64,000 nucleotides of DNA, from NCBI RefSeq assembly GCF_900634625.1, contig NC_041022.1, positions 21,839,271-21,903,270 on the forward strand, read 5' to 3'. Below the pieces are notes generated by a model. That model did no database searches and was not told where the DNA came from. It saw nothing but the letters and a program-made list of their open reading frames with translations. The translations under genes and the position numbers were made by a program. The stretch comes from Parambassis ranga. Taxonomy: Eukaryota; Chordata; Actinopteri; Ambassidae. Numbering within the stretch: position 1 is the stretch's first letter; the number at the start of each line of letters is the position of its first letter. Shown piece by piece: positions 34,477 to 45,005 of the stretch.

Positions 34477-34690
34477 TTAAAGCTGCAAGCAGCATTGTGG
34501 ACCCTCACACACCTTGCGATCCGAGGAGCCATCGCTGTCCCCTCTCCTATGCTCTCGTCTCCTATGCTCTCCGCTCCTCTCATTTCCTGAGATTTACAGC
34601 AAACACACGTTTACAAGACAAAGTTTCTGTTGCCAGTAGGTGGCGCTATGACCGTATCATCCAGCGCAGAGCTCTTCAGTCTCCAACAGA
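34477..34690. repeat. Teleost interspersed repeat (AAAGCTGCAAGCAGC family), unit 2 copy
   Basis: Duplicate of 6619-6835, starting ATTAAAGCTGCAAGCAGC and ending beyond TAGGTGGCGCTATGACC. One extra A about 50 bases downstream breaks the long open frame seen in unit 1, showing that frame was not a conserved gene. Confidence 0.6.
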
Positions 34691-35186
34691 AAAAAAAGAT
34701 ATCTTGCACCCCCTGCAGACAGGGAGAGAGAACAGCTCAAAAAAAACTGTCCAACGACGTTAGAAGCACAGTGTTCAAAGAAAAGCTTATTTACGTATTT
34801 GTCATTAAAATATTGTTGTTGCTTCTGTCAGCTGTCACTTCTTTAACATCTCTCTTTCCCTCCCCCCTTTGTCCCTTCATAAGAGGGAATATATTGCAAA
34901 TTCCTGCCATGCTGACAGGCTGTGACCCTGGCTGTTATGAGGAGAAGGAAATAAATGGAGACAGAGGGCAGAAGGAAACAGAGGCATGGGGCCGGGGGTC
35001 GCTCCTGATTTTAATAAAACATCTTCAGTTTCTTCTCAGCTTCCACCTCAGGAGTCCTGGAAAGGGCAGGTGTGCAAGAGTTTACTGACACAAACCAGGT
35101 CAGAAGAGTGGAGGACAGAAATAGAGGAGAGAGGAGGACAGAGGGAGGTAAAGGGTGATCTATACACTTTGTGGTCTTTTAGAATA

Positions 35187-36386
35187 CCGTATTTTCGCGA
35201 CCATAAGGCGCACCGCATTATAAGGCGCAGTGTCAGTTACACGGTCTATTTCTGTCCTCAGCGCATACACAAGGCGCACCGTACTATAAGGCGCAGGTTA
35301 CGCTAAAACATACCAGTACGTAAATTCAGTAAAAACCGGCTGGATATCAGCGAGGAGCCGGTGCAGCCTCTCTCTCAACGGTGGCAGCGACAGAGAAACA
35401 GCGTGTGTGTTTCTATGGGCAGAGCAGTGGCTGCTGCTGAATGCCTGTTGTGATTCCAACTTTATCTTTACACTTTATTAACAAATAAAGACCATCTTTG
35501 GATATAAATTGCACCACAGTGATTCCTAATTCATTATTGCTCTGAAATTATGCCGGCTTTCACAAAAGCTCGGACAACAGTCACTGAGACGCTAAGACGC
35601 ATGCTACGCTAAAACATACCAGTACGTAAATAAAAAGGTAACGGGACAAAAACATAGAGTTAAGTCGAACTTTATTACAGCTATGTACAATACACTCACA
35701 TTTTAATCAATCCTCTCCCGCAAACCCATCAAAGTCCTCATCTTCAGCGTCAGAATAAAACAACTGTGCCAGTGCTTGCATACCAGCTTCCCTCTCATCG
35801 CTGTCAGAGTCACTGTCGTTGCCGGCTGGCTGTTCTGAAATTACACCGGCTTTCACAAAAGCTCGAACAACAGTCAATGCAGAAACATGAGTCCATGCGT
35901 CCACAATCCACTCACATATGGTGGCGTAACTCGCCTGGCGCTGCCTCCCAGTCTTGGTAAAACTGTGCTCGCCGTCTGCCATCCATCGCTCCCACACCGC
36001 TCGCAGCTTAGCTTTAAACGCCCTGTTTACTCCGATATCCAGCGGTTGAAGTTCTTTGGTTAACCCTCCCGGGATAACGGCAAGCTCCGAATTCGTCTGC
36101 TTCACCTGGTTTTTTACTCCAGCGGTGAGATGGGCGCGCATGGAGTCACAGATCAGCAGCGAGGGTGATACGTGGAAAAAACCACCCGGTCTCTTTACGT
36201 AAACTTCCCTGAGCCACTCTCCTGCGATCGGACCCTCGCATCTCAGCTTTAAGACAGAGAGTTACGTTGCGCTGCAGAAGCGAAAACCCAGGAAACATCC
36301 TCCGCAGGCCGCTCACATCTCTATCAGCAGCGATAGTAAAAACAGTCAGTAAAAACCGGCTGGATATCAGCGAGGAGCAGATTTAA
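35187..36386 (-). mobile_element. Pogo/Tigger-like DNA transposon, internally deleted
   Basis: It begins at a TA with CCGTATTTTCGCGACCATAA and repeated AAGGCGCACCG units, the end type of fish pogo/Tigger elements. Unit 1 has the uninterrupted site (AGAATAACTGCAG at 7324-7336), so the insertion is unique to unit 2. The expected mirrored terminus is not present at the right; the element ends in GAGCAGATTTAA, so it is truncated. Two internal direct repeats (GTAAAAACCGGCTGGATATC at about 35331 and 36350; CATACCAGTACGTAAAT at about 35310 and 35614) suggest rearrangement. Confidence 0.75.
35707..36234 (-). pseudogene. Pogo/Tigger transposase C-terminal remnant
   Basis: On the minus strand the frame reads SLLICDSMRAHL, then AVIPGGLTKELQPLDIGVNR, RWMADGEHSFTKTGRQ and an acidic tail ending FDGFAGED. 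This is the C-terminal part of a DDE transposase of the pogo/Tigger group; the aspartate in ICDSMRAHL is a likely catalytic residue, and the acidic tail is usual in these proteins. The DNA-binding N-terminus and the first part of the core are missing. It extends upstream of the internal Met at 36141, so the frame is older than its present start. Confidence 0.8.
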
Positions 36387-37636
36387 ACTGCAGATTTGAA
36401 CAAGTGTTTTGGGGCTCTGGCAGGGACATGGGAAAGAGGACAGACTGGGACAGTTTGGAGACGTGAACTGATCCCTTCACACATACAGACCGTGTTAGTG
36501 TAATACTTCTTTCCGTGTGAGGCGAGTGCACACAGATATCCACTCCCACAGCACTGCCCAGCAGCATGTGATGTGTGTGCCCTCACACCATATTTGCTTT
36601 GGATATGTTTGTATGTAGAAGCCTTGTGGCTGTGGGTCCCACTGCAGTACTGCAGACCAGGTTTCACAAGCTAAAGATTGTGTCATAAACACAAGGACGA
36701 GGCTGAATGGGTTTGAAGACAAGTTGAAAAACACATGAAAATACTCTGGGGTTTACATTTATCTGACAACCACTGTTTGTTTTTACTGTGATTTCCGTAC
36801 AGTTAAACAAATGAGTTGTTGTGTGGACACACTAAGAGGTCAGGTTCTGGGGTCCTAAAAAGAAATACCAAGACACCACTACACAAATAAACTTGAATTA
36901 ATTTGAATATAATTATATTCAATATATGTAAGGCTGTGTGTAATGTACTGGTATTCTCCTGTTATATATTCACCTGATTTCACTTGGTGTGTAGGTTTAC
37001 AGGAGACAATACCCCATGTCATAAAATATAAATAGCAAACTTTCTGCCTCTGCTAGGTTTCAGTCAACCACATGAAACTGGATGACATCCATGTTTAAAT
37101 TACAGTTTGTATAACTATACGGCAGCCATGAAGTACATTGTTCTGGCTTACCATTTCTAATTTTTAATGTTACTGCAACAAAGAGTGACATTAGTGGAAA
37201 TGACATGACACACTGTTAATTTATTGCCCACTTTAAATTCTAGTTAAAATACTTATGTTTATCTTATTTCAAATTTCCTGCTGATTGTGTTGATTCCTGA
37301 ACGTTCTGCCTTTATCAACAGTTTGATGAACAGATGATTTGTTGGCACTATGACAACGAACAGATAAGAAATACTATAACATCTTTGTAGATGCAGAAGT
37401 GGGCAAATTCTTCACTTAAATTTCCTTTTACTAAGAATCCTAATCTGTGAAGGAAGATTGATGTCAGGGGTGCGTGCAGACTGTTATCTCACGACTTCTG
37501 ACCAACAGTCCTCAGCCTGCTGTTAGTTACCATGAAGCTGCTTTAACTTGAACTACCCAAACACAGCAGCAACACGATTTGAGGATGACAACAATGTCAG
37601 TTGTGTTAAAGAATAGACATGAATACAACAACAAAG
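36387..37636. other. Non-coding upstream region of Ig6
   Basis: Collinear with 7330-8567, near-identical. No signal exon and no other gene were seen. Confidence 0.5.
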
Positions 37637-38716
37637 CTTCTGTTGAAGGGATGAATGGAGAAGAAAGAACAATCTGTGCTTTAAAAGGTTCTTCAGTGGA
37701 TCTGTCCTGCTCAGCTCGACATCCCACAGACAGCATGAAATGGTACACTTGGACCAAAGATTATGTTTGGAGGGAGTTATCCACTATTACTCATCTAACA
37801 TACAACATGTCTGAACACTCACACACTCTGACCATCAATGATCTGAGAGAAACTGCTAACTGCTGCTGCTGTGAGGATGAGGAGCCAGCGCTCTGCTAAT
37901 ACAGAAATTAAGCTCATTGTTTCAGGCAGATTGGCTGTTGATAAATATATCTTTAAGAATCAGTATATACAACACATTTTAAAAGTAAACAGCACTTCCT
38001 CAGACCTGCAGGTAAAGGTGTTTCTCACCACTGAGGGACAGACAGTAACACTGATGTGCAGCACCAGCTGTCCTCTGACTGAAAAGCCTGCAGCCTACAT
38101 CTGGTACAAGAACAGAGAGTTCCTCTATGAGGACTGGTCTCCCTGGTACCAAGAACTGGTCAGCAGTGAGGAAGCAGTCAGATACTCCTGTGCTTTCAAA
38201 GGCTACGAGGACCTCAGAGCCCCTGAAGTCTCAGTGGGTGAGTGACAAGGGACGTCTCCTCCTCATGTTACAAATGTTCTGATTAATACACCAATACTGA
38301 ACCTCTTCTTTGTACTGATTCAGATTCTGTCACAGAGACCTGCTTCACTGTGACCTATGCTGGAGGGAGGATGTGTTCTTATACCCAGACATCAGTGAAT
38401 GAGTCCTGCTCCATCACACATCCCACAGGTTAGTTAGTTTGTTTTTATCATTGATCATGACATATGTGTGTTGACATTTTAGTCAGATATTTCTTTATAT
38501 ACTGACTTGTTAATTATAATCTAAGTTAAATGTATGTATCATCTTCCAACAGAAGTACAAGTTCAAAGGATTTCTACATATCAGTCACCAGTTCAACTGA
38601 CCTGTAACACCAGCTGTCCAATGACTGACAGTCAAACTGTCTTTACATGGTGGTCCCACAATACAAATTCTCCTGTGCTGTAAAAGGCCTTGAACATCTG
38701 CAGTCTCCTGAAGTCT
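37637..38716 (+). pseudogene. CD22-like Ig receptor, copy Ig6 (truncated)
   Basis: Duplicate of Ig1. V exon 37637-37925, C2 exon 38004-38237, mini-exon 38324-38428 and C2 exon 38553-38716. It shares with Ig1 the missing signal exon and the about 52-base loss in the last exon. New damage is present: the V exon has lost two bases near its end (GCTCTGCTAATACAG), creating a stop, and its donor is GC in place of GT (TTTCAGGCAGA). There is no transmembrane or tail exon. Confidence 0.8.
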
Positions 38717-38889
38717 GTGAGTATGAACCAATCAATGCTCTGACTTACAGAATGACACATGAAAACACACAGAGGGCTGTTAAGAAATATGATGGTCTGA
38801 ATAATGAGGCATTGTACTGCATACAAATAGAATTAGTGGACACTAAAGTCATAACTGTATGACTACATATTTGTGAACATATGTAAACT

Positions 38890-39876
38890 GTACGTGTTAG
38901 TACTACTCCTTAGGCTTAAGGAGTGGGCAAAAATGGAGGTCCAAAAACAAGCAAAGATCATACACAAAAACTCAGTAACCAAGCTTAAGCTGAAGCTCAA
39001 TACATTCTCAACAAAGAATACTACAAGGTGTCTGGAAGGCCGGTACGCTCGGAAAACTCACAAGAAGAACTGGTACCGTGTGGAGGGAAGACACATTATA
39101 TACATTATATTTACTAAGGTAAAATGGGAGAGACAATGAGACACAGGTGAGACACATTAGGTGGAGCAGGTAATCATCACAAGGAGGAGGGAGAACACAA
39201 GGAAAGGGGAAGACAAGACACCTGAAAGGAGAGGGAGAGCAATGACTACAAAATAAAACAGGAAGTAACAAAATCAAACTAGAACTAATACAACACAACA
39301 AAACAAAAAACAAAAGCCCTGGCTCAAACTGAAACCCTGACACCAAAGCGGACTCATTCACAAGGCGTTGTTGATGTATGTAAAACAACATCATTCACAC
39401 ACATTTCTGAGATTGATTATGACACATCATTTACGTAGATGCACTTTTCAGGCAACAAAACTATAAGTTGTCAGGCACAGAGAGGAGCATGAATACAAGA
39501 GACTGTTGATTAAACTCCTCCATTTCAGAGCATTCACTGATGACAAACTGCTGAAAAGTTACTTGGATGTAACTCAAGATCCATGTGTGTCACCCACACA
39601 TAGATATGCCAACCTACATTCACACCCAAGAAGTGACAGGAAAACTAATGAGGTCATAGTATGAAATAAATTGTTATAAGTCACACACTTCTTCCTTTTT
39701 AGTGTTTTTATCACAGTGAAGCAGCAACAAAACATGTAGGCTACTGTTTTACTCACATAAAGAGACAGAACTTTGAACAAATTGAAACAAAAATAACAGC
39801 ACTGGCTGATCAAATAAAATGAAACTTCCAATAAACAAGAATTCATAAGTAAAGTTTTATGTTTACTAAAAATAAT
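38890..39876. repeat. Repeat block and Ig upstream block left of the hAT insertion
   Basis: 38890-39460 matches 9830-10400, and 39465-39876 matches 22490-22906 and 53700-54075. No gene is present. The junction near 39465 (ACTATAAGTTGTCAGGCACAG) is also seen at 10398, so the order predates the duplication. Confidence 0.55.
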
Positions 39877-39884
39877 GTGTGAAT

Positions 39885-42452
39885 TAGGGATGCACCGATG
39901 CATCGGCTAAACATCGGTATCGCCGATGTTTGCCTCTGCCATCGGCAAATAAAGATGATAATTGCCGATGGCAGTGGCCGATGTTTATACGTTGATTTAC
40001 ATGTCGCATGAACGCTGTGCTCATGAGAAACTCCCTTTTCTCCTCATTTTTTGGAGATGTATCTCTGCCGAGACGAAAGGTGGCGCCCGCGCACTTTCCC
40101 CCGTAGAGTAACAGAAGATGGCGGTCGTGTGGCAATACTTTACAATTTCGGAGAAAGATGCACGTTATGCAGTTTGCAATACGTGTTCTATTGAGATTTC
40201 AAGAGGGGGGACGGTAAGAAAGTCATTTAACACAACAAATCTCATTGGACATTTGAAAAACAGACACGAGGAGGTGTACAGGGATTACTTGCAAGTTGAA
40301 CAAAAACGGAAAAATGAAGCCGCCAAGAAAGAGCAACCCCCCGCCAGCAAGACTCAGACTTTAATTGACACTGCATTTGATAAAGCCAAACAGCTGCCTC
40401 CAGACAGCGCCAAAGCAAAACAAATAACAAACAAGGTGATGGAGTTCATCGCTTTAGATGACCAGCCTTTCTCTGTAGTGGAGGACGTGGGATTTCGGGG
40501 TCTGATGAAGTTTATGGAGCCACGCTACGTGCTACCTAGCCGACGTCACTTTGCAGAGGTCTGTCTCCCCGAAATCCACAACATTGTGGCCACACACATT
40601 CATGAACTACTGGCTCGTGACATCGCTGCGATCAGTTTTACCACTGATATATGGAGTTCCGATGTAAGCCCTGTGAGCATGCTTAGCCTCACGGCACAGT
40701 GGATCGACAAGGACTTCAACTTGATAAAGGCAGTGTTACACTCCCAGGAGTTTAAAGGTACCCACTCAGCATCTGCCATCTTGGAAGCATTTGAGAAAAT
40801 GTTCCAGACGTGGAAAATCGACAAAACCAGAGTGCATGCTGTCGTAAGAGATAATGCTAGGAATATGACGAAAGTTATGACGGACACTGGTCTGGCTAGT
40901 TTTGGCTGCATGGCACACACTCTGCAAAGTGGCAATTCATGACAGTGTTTTTAGCCAGTGCAGCATCACAGATGTCGTGGCTATTTGCCAAAAAATTGTA
41001 GGCCATTTTAAACACTCACCCCTCGCCTATTCCCGTCTTCAGGCTGTGCAGATCCAGTTGGGAATGAAACCAAAAAGGCTCCAGCAAGATGTTTCCACTC
41101 GTTGGAACAGTACCTTTTATATGATGGAGAGCTTGCTGGAACAAAAGCGCGCACTTGCTACATACGCCGCAGACTACGACCTCCCGGCCACTCTCAGTGC
41201 GCATCAGTGGCAATTAATTGAAAACTTTATAACACTCCTCTCCCCGTTTGAACAATTGACAAGAGAAGTTGGCTCATCAGAGGCATCAGCTGCTGACGTT
41301 ATCCCCTCTGTGACCGCTCTGAGACTGACACAGACCACAGCGTTAAAACAACAAAGGCCTCATTATTAGATGCTGTAAATAAACGCTTCGATCAAATCGA
41401 GAATGATCCAATGTTCTGCATTGCTACCTTATTGGATCCCAGATACAGGGATCGCTACTTTGATGAGGACGTTAAACAATGTGTACGAGCAATACTTGAC
41501 GCGCACCTGTTGCCTGCTGCCTGTGCCGAGGATGGCATACGCGATGGAGAGAGCGCATATCACCCACAGCTCAAGAGGCAACGAGCCGACGGAGGGGCAT
41601 CCCTGCATGATATGTTTGAGGAGATTCTGGAGGAAAACGGACCAGAGAGGCCAAGTACTTCTGTATCTCAACAACTGGATATTTTCTTGGCAGAGACCCC
41701 TATTCCCAGAAGCGGACTGCACTCGGCTATTGGAGAAATAACCACCTGCGCTTTCCAGAAGTGGCACAAATGGCACGCAGATACCTTTGTGCGCCATGCA
41801 CCAGCATGGAGAGTGAGCGCTTATTCAGTTTTGTGTCTCATGTCTTGGATGAAAAGAGAAATAGACTTTGCTGCGACAAGGCAGAGATGCTTATCTTTGT
41901 AAAGAAAAACATGCATCTTAGTAAAAAGTAGGCGAGAGGGCTAGAGGTAGCCCTATTCATGTTTGCATTTTGTATTGTATGAAGAACATAATTTATTTTA
42001 TTTCCCACTTATTTTATTTGTATTTTTATTTATACTTGATGTGTTTTTATTTTTTGCAAAAATATTTTTATTGGGCCATAAAAAAATCTTCTCATTGAGT
42101 AAGTTTTTGTTTATCAGGATAAAACCACATTTTGTTGGGCAATTCAAGTACAATTTATTCATTGATTAGGTAGCAGTCCAAGAGGGTTTTTGAAAGTAAT
42201 TTAAAGAAAAGAATTTACATGTGAATTAAGGTTAATCTTAATCTTAAATGTCAATTAAAAAGCGACGTTAAAGGTTGTTTCATAAATTTGTCTGAATTTG
42301 TGCTCATTCAAGGATAGTATGAGTTGAAAGACTTGTATGTTTCTGTGCACAAAAGAAGGAGTAAATAACAAAAAGAAAAAACATCGGCATCGGCCAAGTT
42401 GTTATGTTAAACATCGGTATCGGCCCAGAATTTCACAATCGGTGCATCCCTA
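39885..42452 (+). mobile_element. hAT element, copy 2 (complete ends, dead transposase)
   Basis: 2568 bases bounded by inverted ends TAGGGATGCACCGAT and ATCGGTGCATCCCTA, with the 8-base target duplication GTGTGAAT at 39877-39884 and 42453-42460. Several CATCGGTATCGGCC-type subterminal repeats lie inside both ends. The insertion interrupts the conserved 5' flank of Ig4, about 170 bases before its signal exon. The same site in Ig3 and Ig5 is empty (AATGAGTGAATCAGG). Confidence 0.93.
40118..41905 (+). pseudogene. hAT transposase, copy 2 (N-terminal BED finger kept, frameshifted)
   Basis: The frame opens at MAVVWQYFTISEKDARYAVC and holds a BED zinc finger (CNTC at about residues 25-28, then HLKNRH), the catalytic segments ISFTTDIWSSD and HAVVRDNARNM, and later DVSTRWNSTFYMM. 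A frameshift at about 40930 (HTLQ) is shared with copy 1. Private damage is a 22-base loss near 41327 and small indels near 41713. The C-terminal dimerisation segment ESERLFSF-type sequence survives out of frame at about 41808. It was inactive before the segmental duplication. Confidence 0.88.
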
Positions 42453-42622
42453 GTGTGAATCAGGAAGGAAGTGAAGGTTTGAAGGCAGTCTGCTAACTAC
42501 AGTCCTCTGAGCTCTCTTGTTCATTCAATGCTGCTCACTTTAAACCCTGGAAGAGTTTCTTGAAGGCAGCAGCTAAAACAACCACTTACACAATGAACTG
42601 AAAGTAAAGGACGACAACAGCC

Positions 42623-44310
42623 ATGTTACTGGCTGAAGCTGGATGTGTGTTCATGGGAATCATCCTGTGCATCTCAGGTATGAGTTATGTTTTTATCTCT
42701 TATGTAAAATAAGTAACTCAGAGAACTGAAATGGTTTTAGTGAAATGTAGGAGGAAACATCCGAAATACACAAGTATGACTTGTAACAATCAGCTTGTAA
42801 AATGCAATAATGTTCAGATGTTTGCTAACAAAAGCTTCTGTTAAAGGGATGAATGGAGAAGAAAGAACAATCTGTGCTTTAAAAGGTTCTTCAGTGGATC
42901 TGTCCTGCTCAGCTCAACATCCCACAGACAGCATGAAATGGTACACTTGGACCAAAGATTATGTTTGGAGGGAGTTATCCACCATTACTCATCTAACATA
43001 CAACATGTCTGAACACTCACACACTCTGACCATCAATGATCTGAGAGAAACTGATGCTAACAACTGCTGCTGTGAGGATGAGAAGACATGGCTCTGCTGG
43101 GAGACAGCATTTAAGCTCATTGTTTCAGGTAGATTGGCTGTTGATAAATATATCTTTAAGAATCAGTGTATACGACACATGACATTTTAAATGTAAACAG
43201 CACTTCCTCAGACCTGCAGGTAAAGGTGTTTCCCACCACTGAGGGACAGACAGTAACACTGATGTGCAGCACCAGCTGTCCTCTGACTGAAAAGCCTGCA
43301 GCCTACATCTGGTACAAGAACAGAGAGTTCCTCTATGAGGACTGGTCTCCCTGGTACCAAGAGCTGGTCAGCAGTGAGGAAGCAGTCAGATACTCCTGTG
43401 CTATCAAAGGCTACGAGGACCTCAGAGCCCCTGAAGTCTCAGTGGGTGAGTAACCAGGGACGTCTCCTCCTCATGTTACAAATGCTCTGATTAATACACC
43501 AATACTGAACCTCTTCTTTGTACTGATTCAGATTCTGTCACAGAGACCTGCTTCACTGTGACCNNNNNNNNNNNNNNNNNNNNNNNNNNNNNNNNNNNNN
43601 NNNNNNNNNNNNNNNNNNNNNNNNNNNNNNNNNNNNNNNNNNNNNNNNNNNNNNNNNNNNNNNAGCACAGCTGTCCTCTGACTGACACAGCCTACATTTG
43701 GTACTTCAACAGTCTACCTCTGAACCTGTCACGCAGCCAAAACAACACCTGCTTCTAGATCCAGTCAGCAGCCAGCATGCAGGAAGATACTACTGTTCAG
43801 TCAGAAAAGGCACCAAAACCATCAGAGCCAGTGAAAAGACTCTCACTGTTCAAAGTATCACAGGCAAATGGGAAGCAGCAGCAGCAGCAGGAGTTTCTGC
43901 AGCTCTCCTGGCTTTAATACTTGTCATGGTGTTCCTGTGGATCAGGTCAGTAACACTGTTCTTTGATTTAGGTCAGTGACAGCATCAACCATTTTTTTTT
44001 ATATTCACTCTTTTCACTAACTAGAAAAACCAGCTCTCCAGACAGGCTCCTACAAACACAACTTTTGACAACTTGGTGCAGGTAAGTAATCAGTTTATGT
44101 ATGTTTTCTCAACAATCCCAACAATACTTGGCATTTTTTAAAAGTGGTGTTTTTCTTGTATTTTTGACATTAACTTCTGGTCCCAAGTATGATGTCATCG
44201 CAGCGCAACCAGCAGAGGAGAAACTTCACTACAGTGATGTCCACTTCTCAAAGAACAACCCGGATCCTCCGTACTCCAAAATAAAGAGCAGGTCCCTTAT
44301 GCTGAGGTGA
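42623..44310 (+). pseudogene. CD22-like Ig receptor, copy Ig4 (interrupted by assembly gap)
   Basis: Exons seen: signal 42623-42677; V 42835-43128; C2 43212-43445; start of the mini-exon at 43532; then the gap; C2 plus transmembrane, partial, to 43945; tail 44025-44081 and about 44188-44310. The second C2 and V-like exons are not seen and probably lie in the gap or were collapsed. Within 90 bases after the gap two single bases are missing relative to Ig2 (AGCACAGCTG and AAAACAACACC), breaking the frame; these could be sequencing errors. Its tail differs from Ig2 and Ig3: TFDNLVQ, KYDVI, a canonical ITIM LHYSDV and PYSKI. It may be functional in the real genome; the type is provisional. Confidence 0.65.
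43564..43663. other. Assembly gap (100 N)
   Basis: Exactly 100 Ns, the usual placeholder for a gap of unknown size. It starts inside the 105-base mini-exon and ends inside a C2 exon that lies 2.3-2.5 kb downstream of the mini-exon in Ig2 (without its RTE insertion), Ig3 and Ig5, so about 2 kb or more is missing. Confidence 0.97.
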
Positions 44311-44478
44311 ACTTTAGAACCAACACAACCCCTGCGTAGGCACACCAGGGTATCACAGTCACAAGCTCACATGGTAACAAAACACAGGAAATAAAAGTTG
44401 TTCGTTCTATATTTGAAACGATTGACCACCAGAGCCTCATCCTACAACTAGATAACCACAACCTTTTTCTTGCAAATA

Positions 44479-44670
44479 CACTCTCAAAACAGATGTGTTA
44501 AAAATAACATATCATGTGTTAAAAATTAACACATCAGCGTGTCTAGTTAAGGACAACACATTTTGTGTTGCTTTTAACATAATCAGTGTGTAAGCACATC
44601 TAACACACATTGTGAGTTAAATATGTCAACACAAAGATGTGTTAAAAATAACACAAAGATGTGCTATTTA
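44479..44670. repeat. Left terminal and subterminal repeats of the CACTA-like element
   Basis: It starts CACTCTCAAAACAGATGTG, followed by at least five copies of GTGTTAAAAATAACAC-like imperfect palindromes in both orientations. This is the layout of transposase binding sites in CACTA ends. Confidence 0.75.
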
Positions 44671-45005
44671 TACAAAATTCGTTTTACTTTCTAATACAGA
44701 ATTTATATGCTCAAAACCCACTAGAACACTCAAATTTGCATTGAATTCAAGTGACCTTTATTCAAAATAATTCTGTCACTGCAAAAAAACATGAAATATA
44801 ATTTCATGGCAAACATTAACATACATCAACATTAAACAAACAATGGGATGACCTGTAAATGATCACTGCAGGGACATCAGGTTACACCATCATAAACTGC
44901 ATGACCACATAACAGGCAGTACCATTAACTATCCTCTCCCAAATTTTGCAAGTAAGTAACTGGCTCAGGTGTGTCACAGGTAAAGCAGTTAACAGTAATG
45001 CAAAT

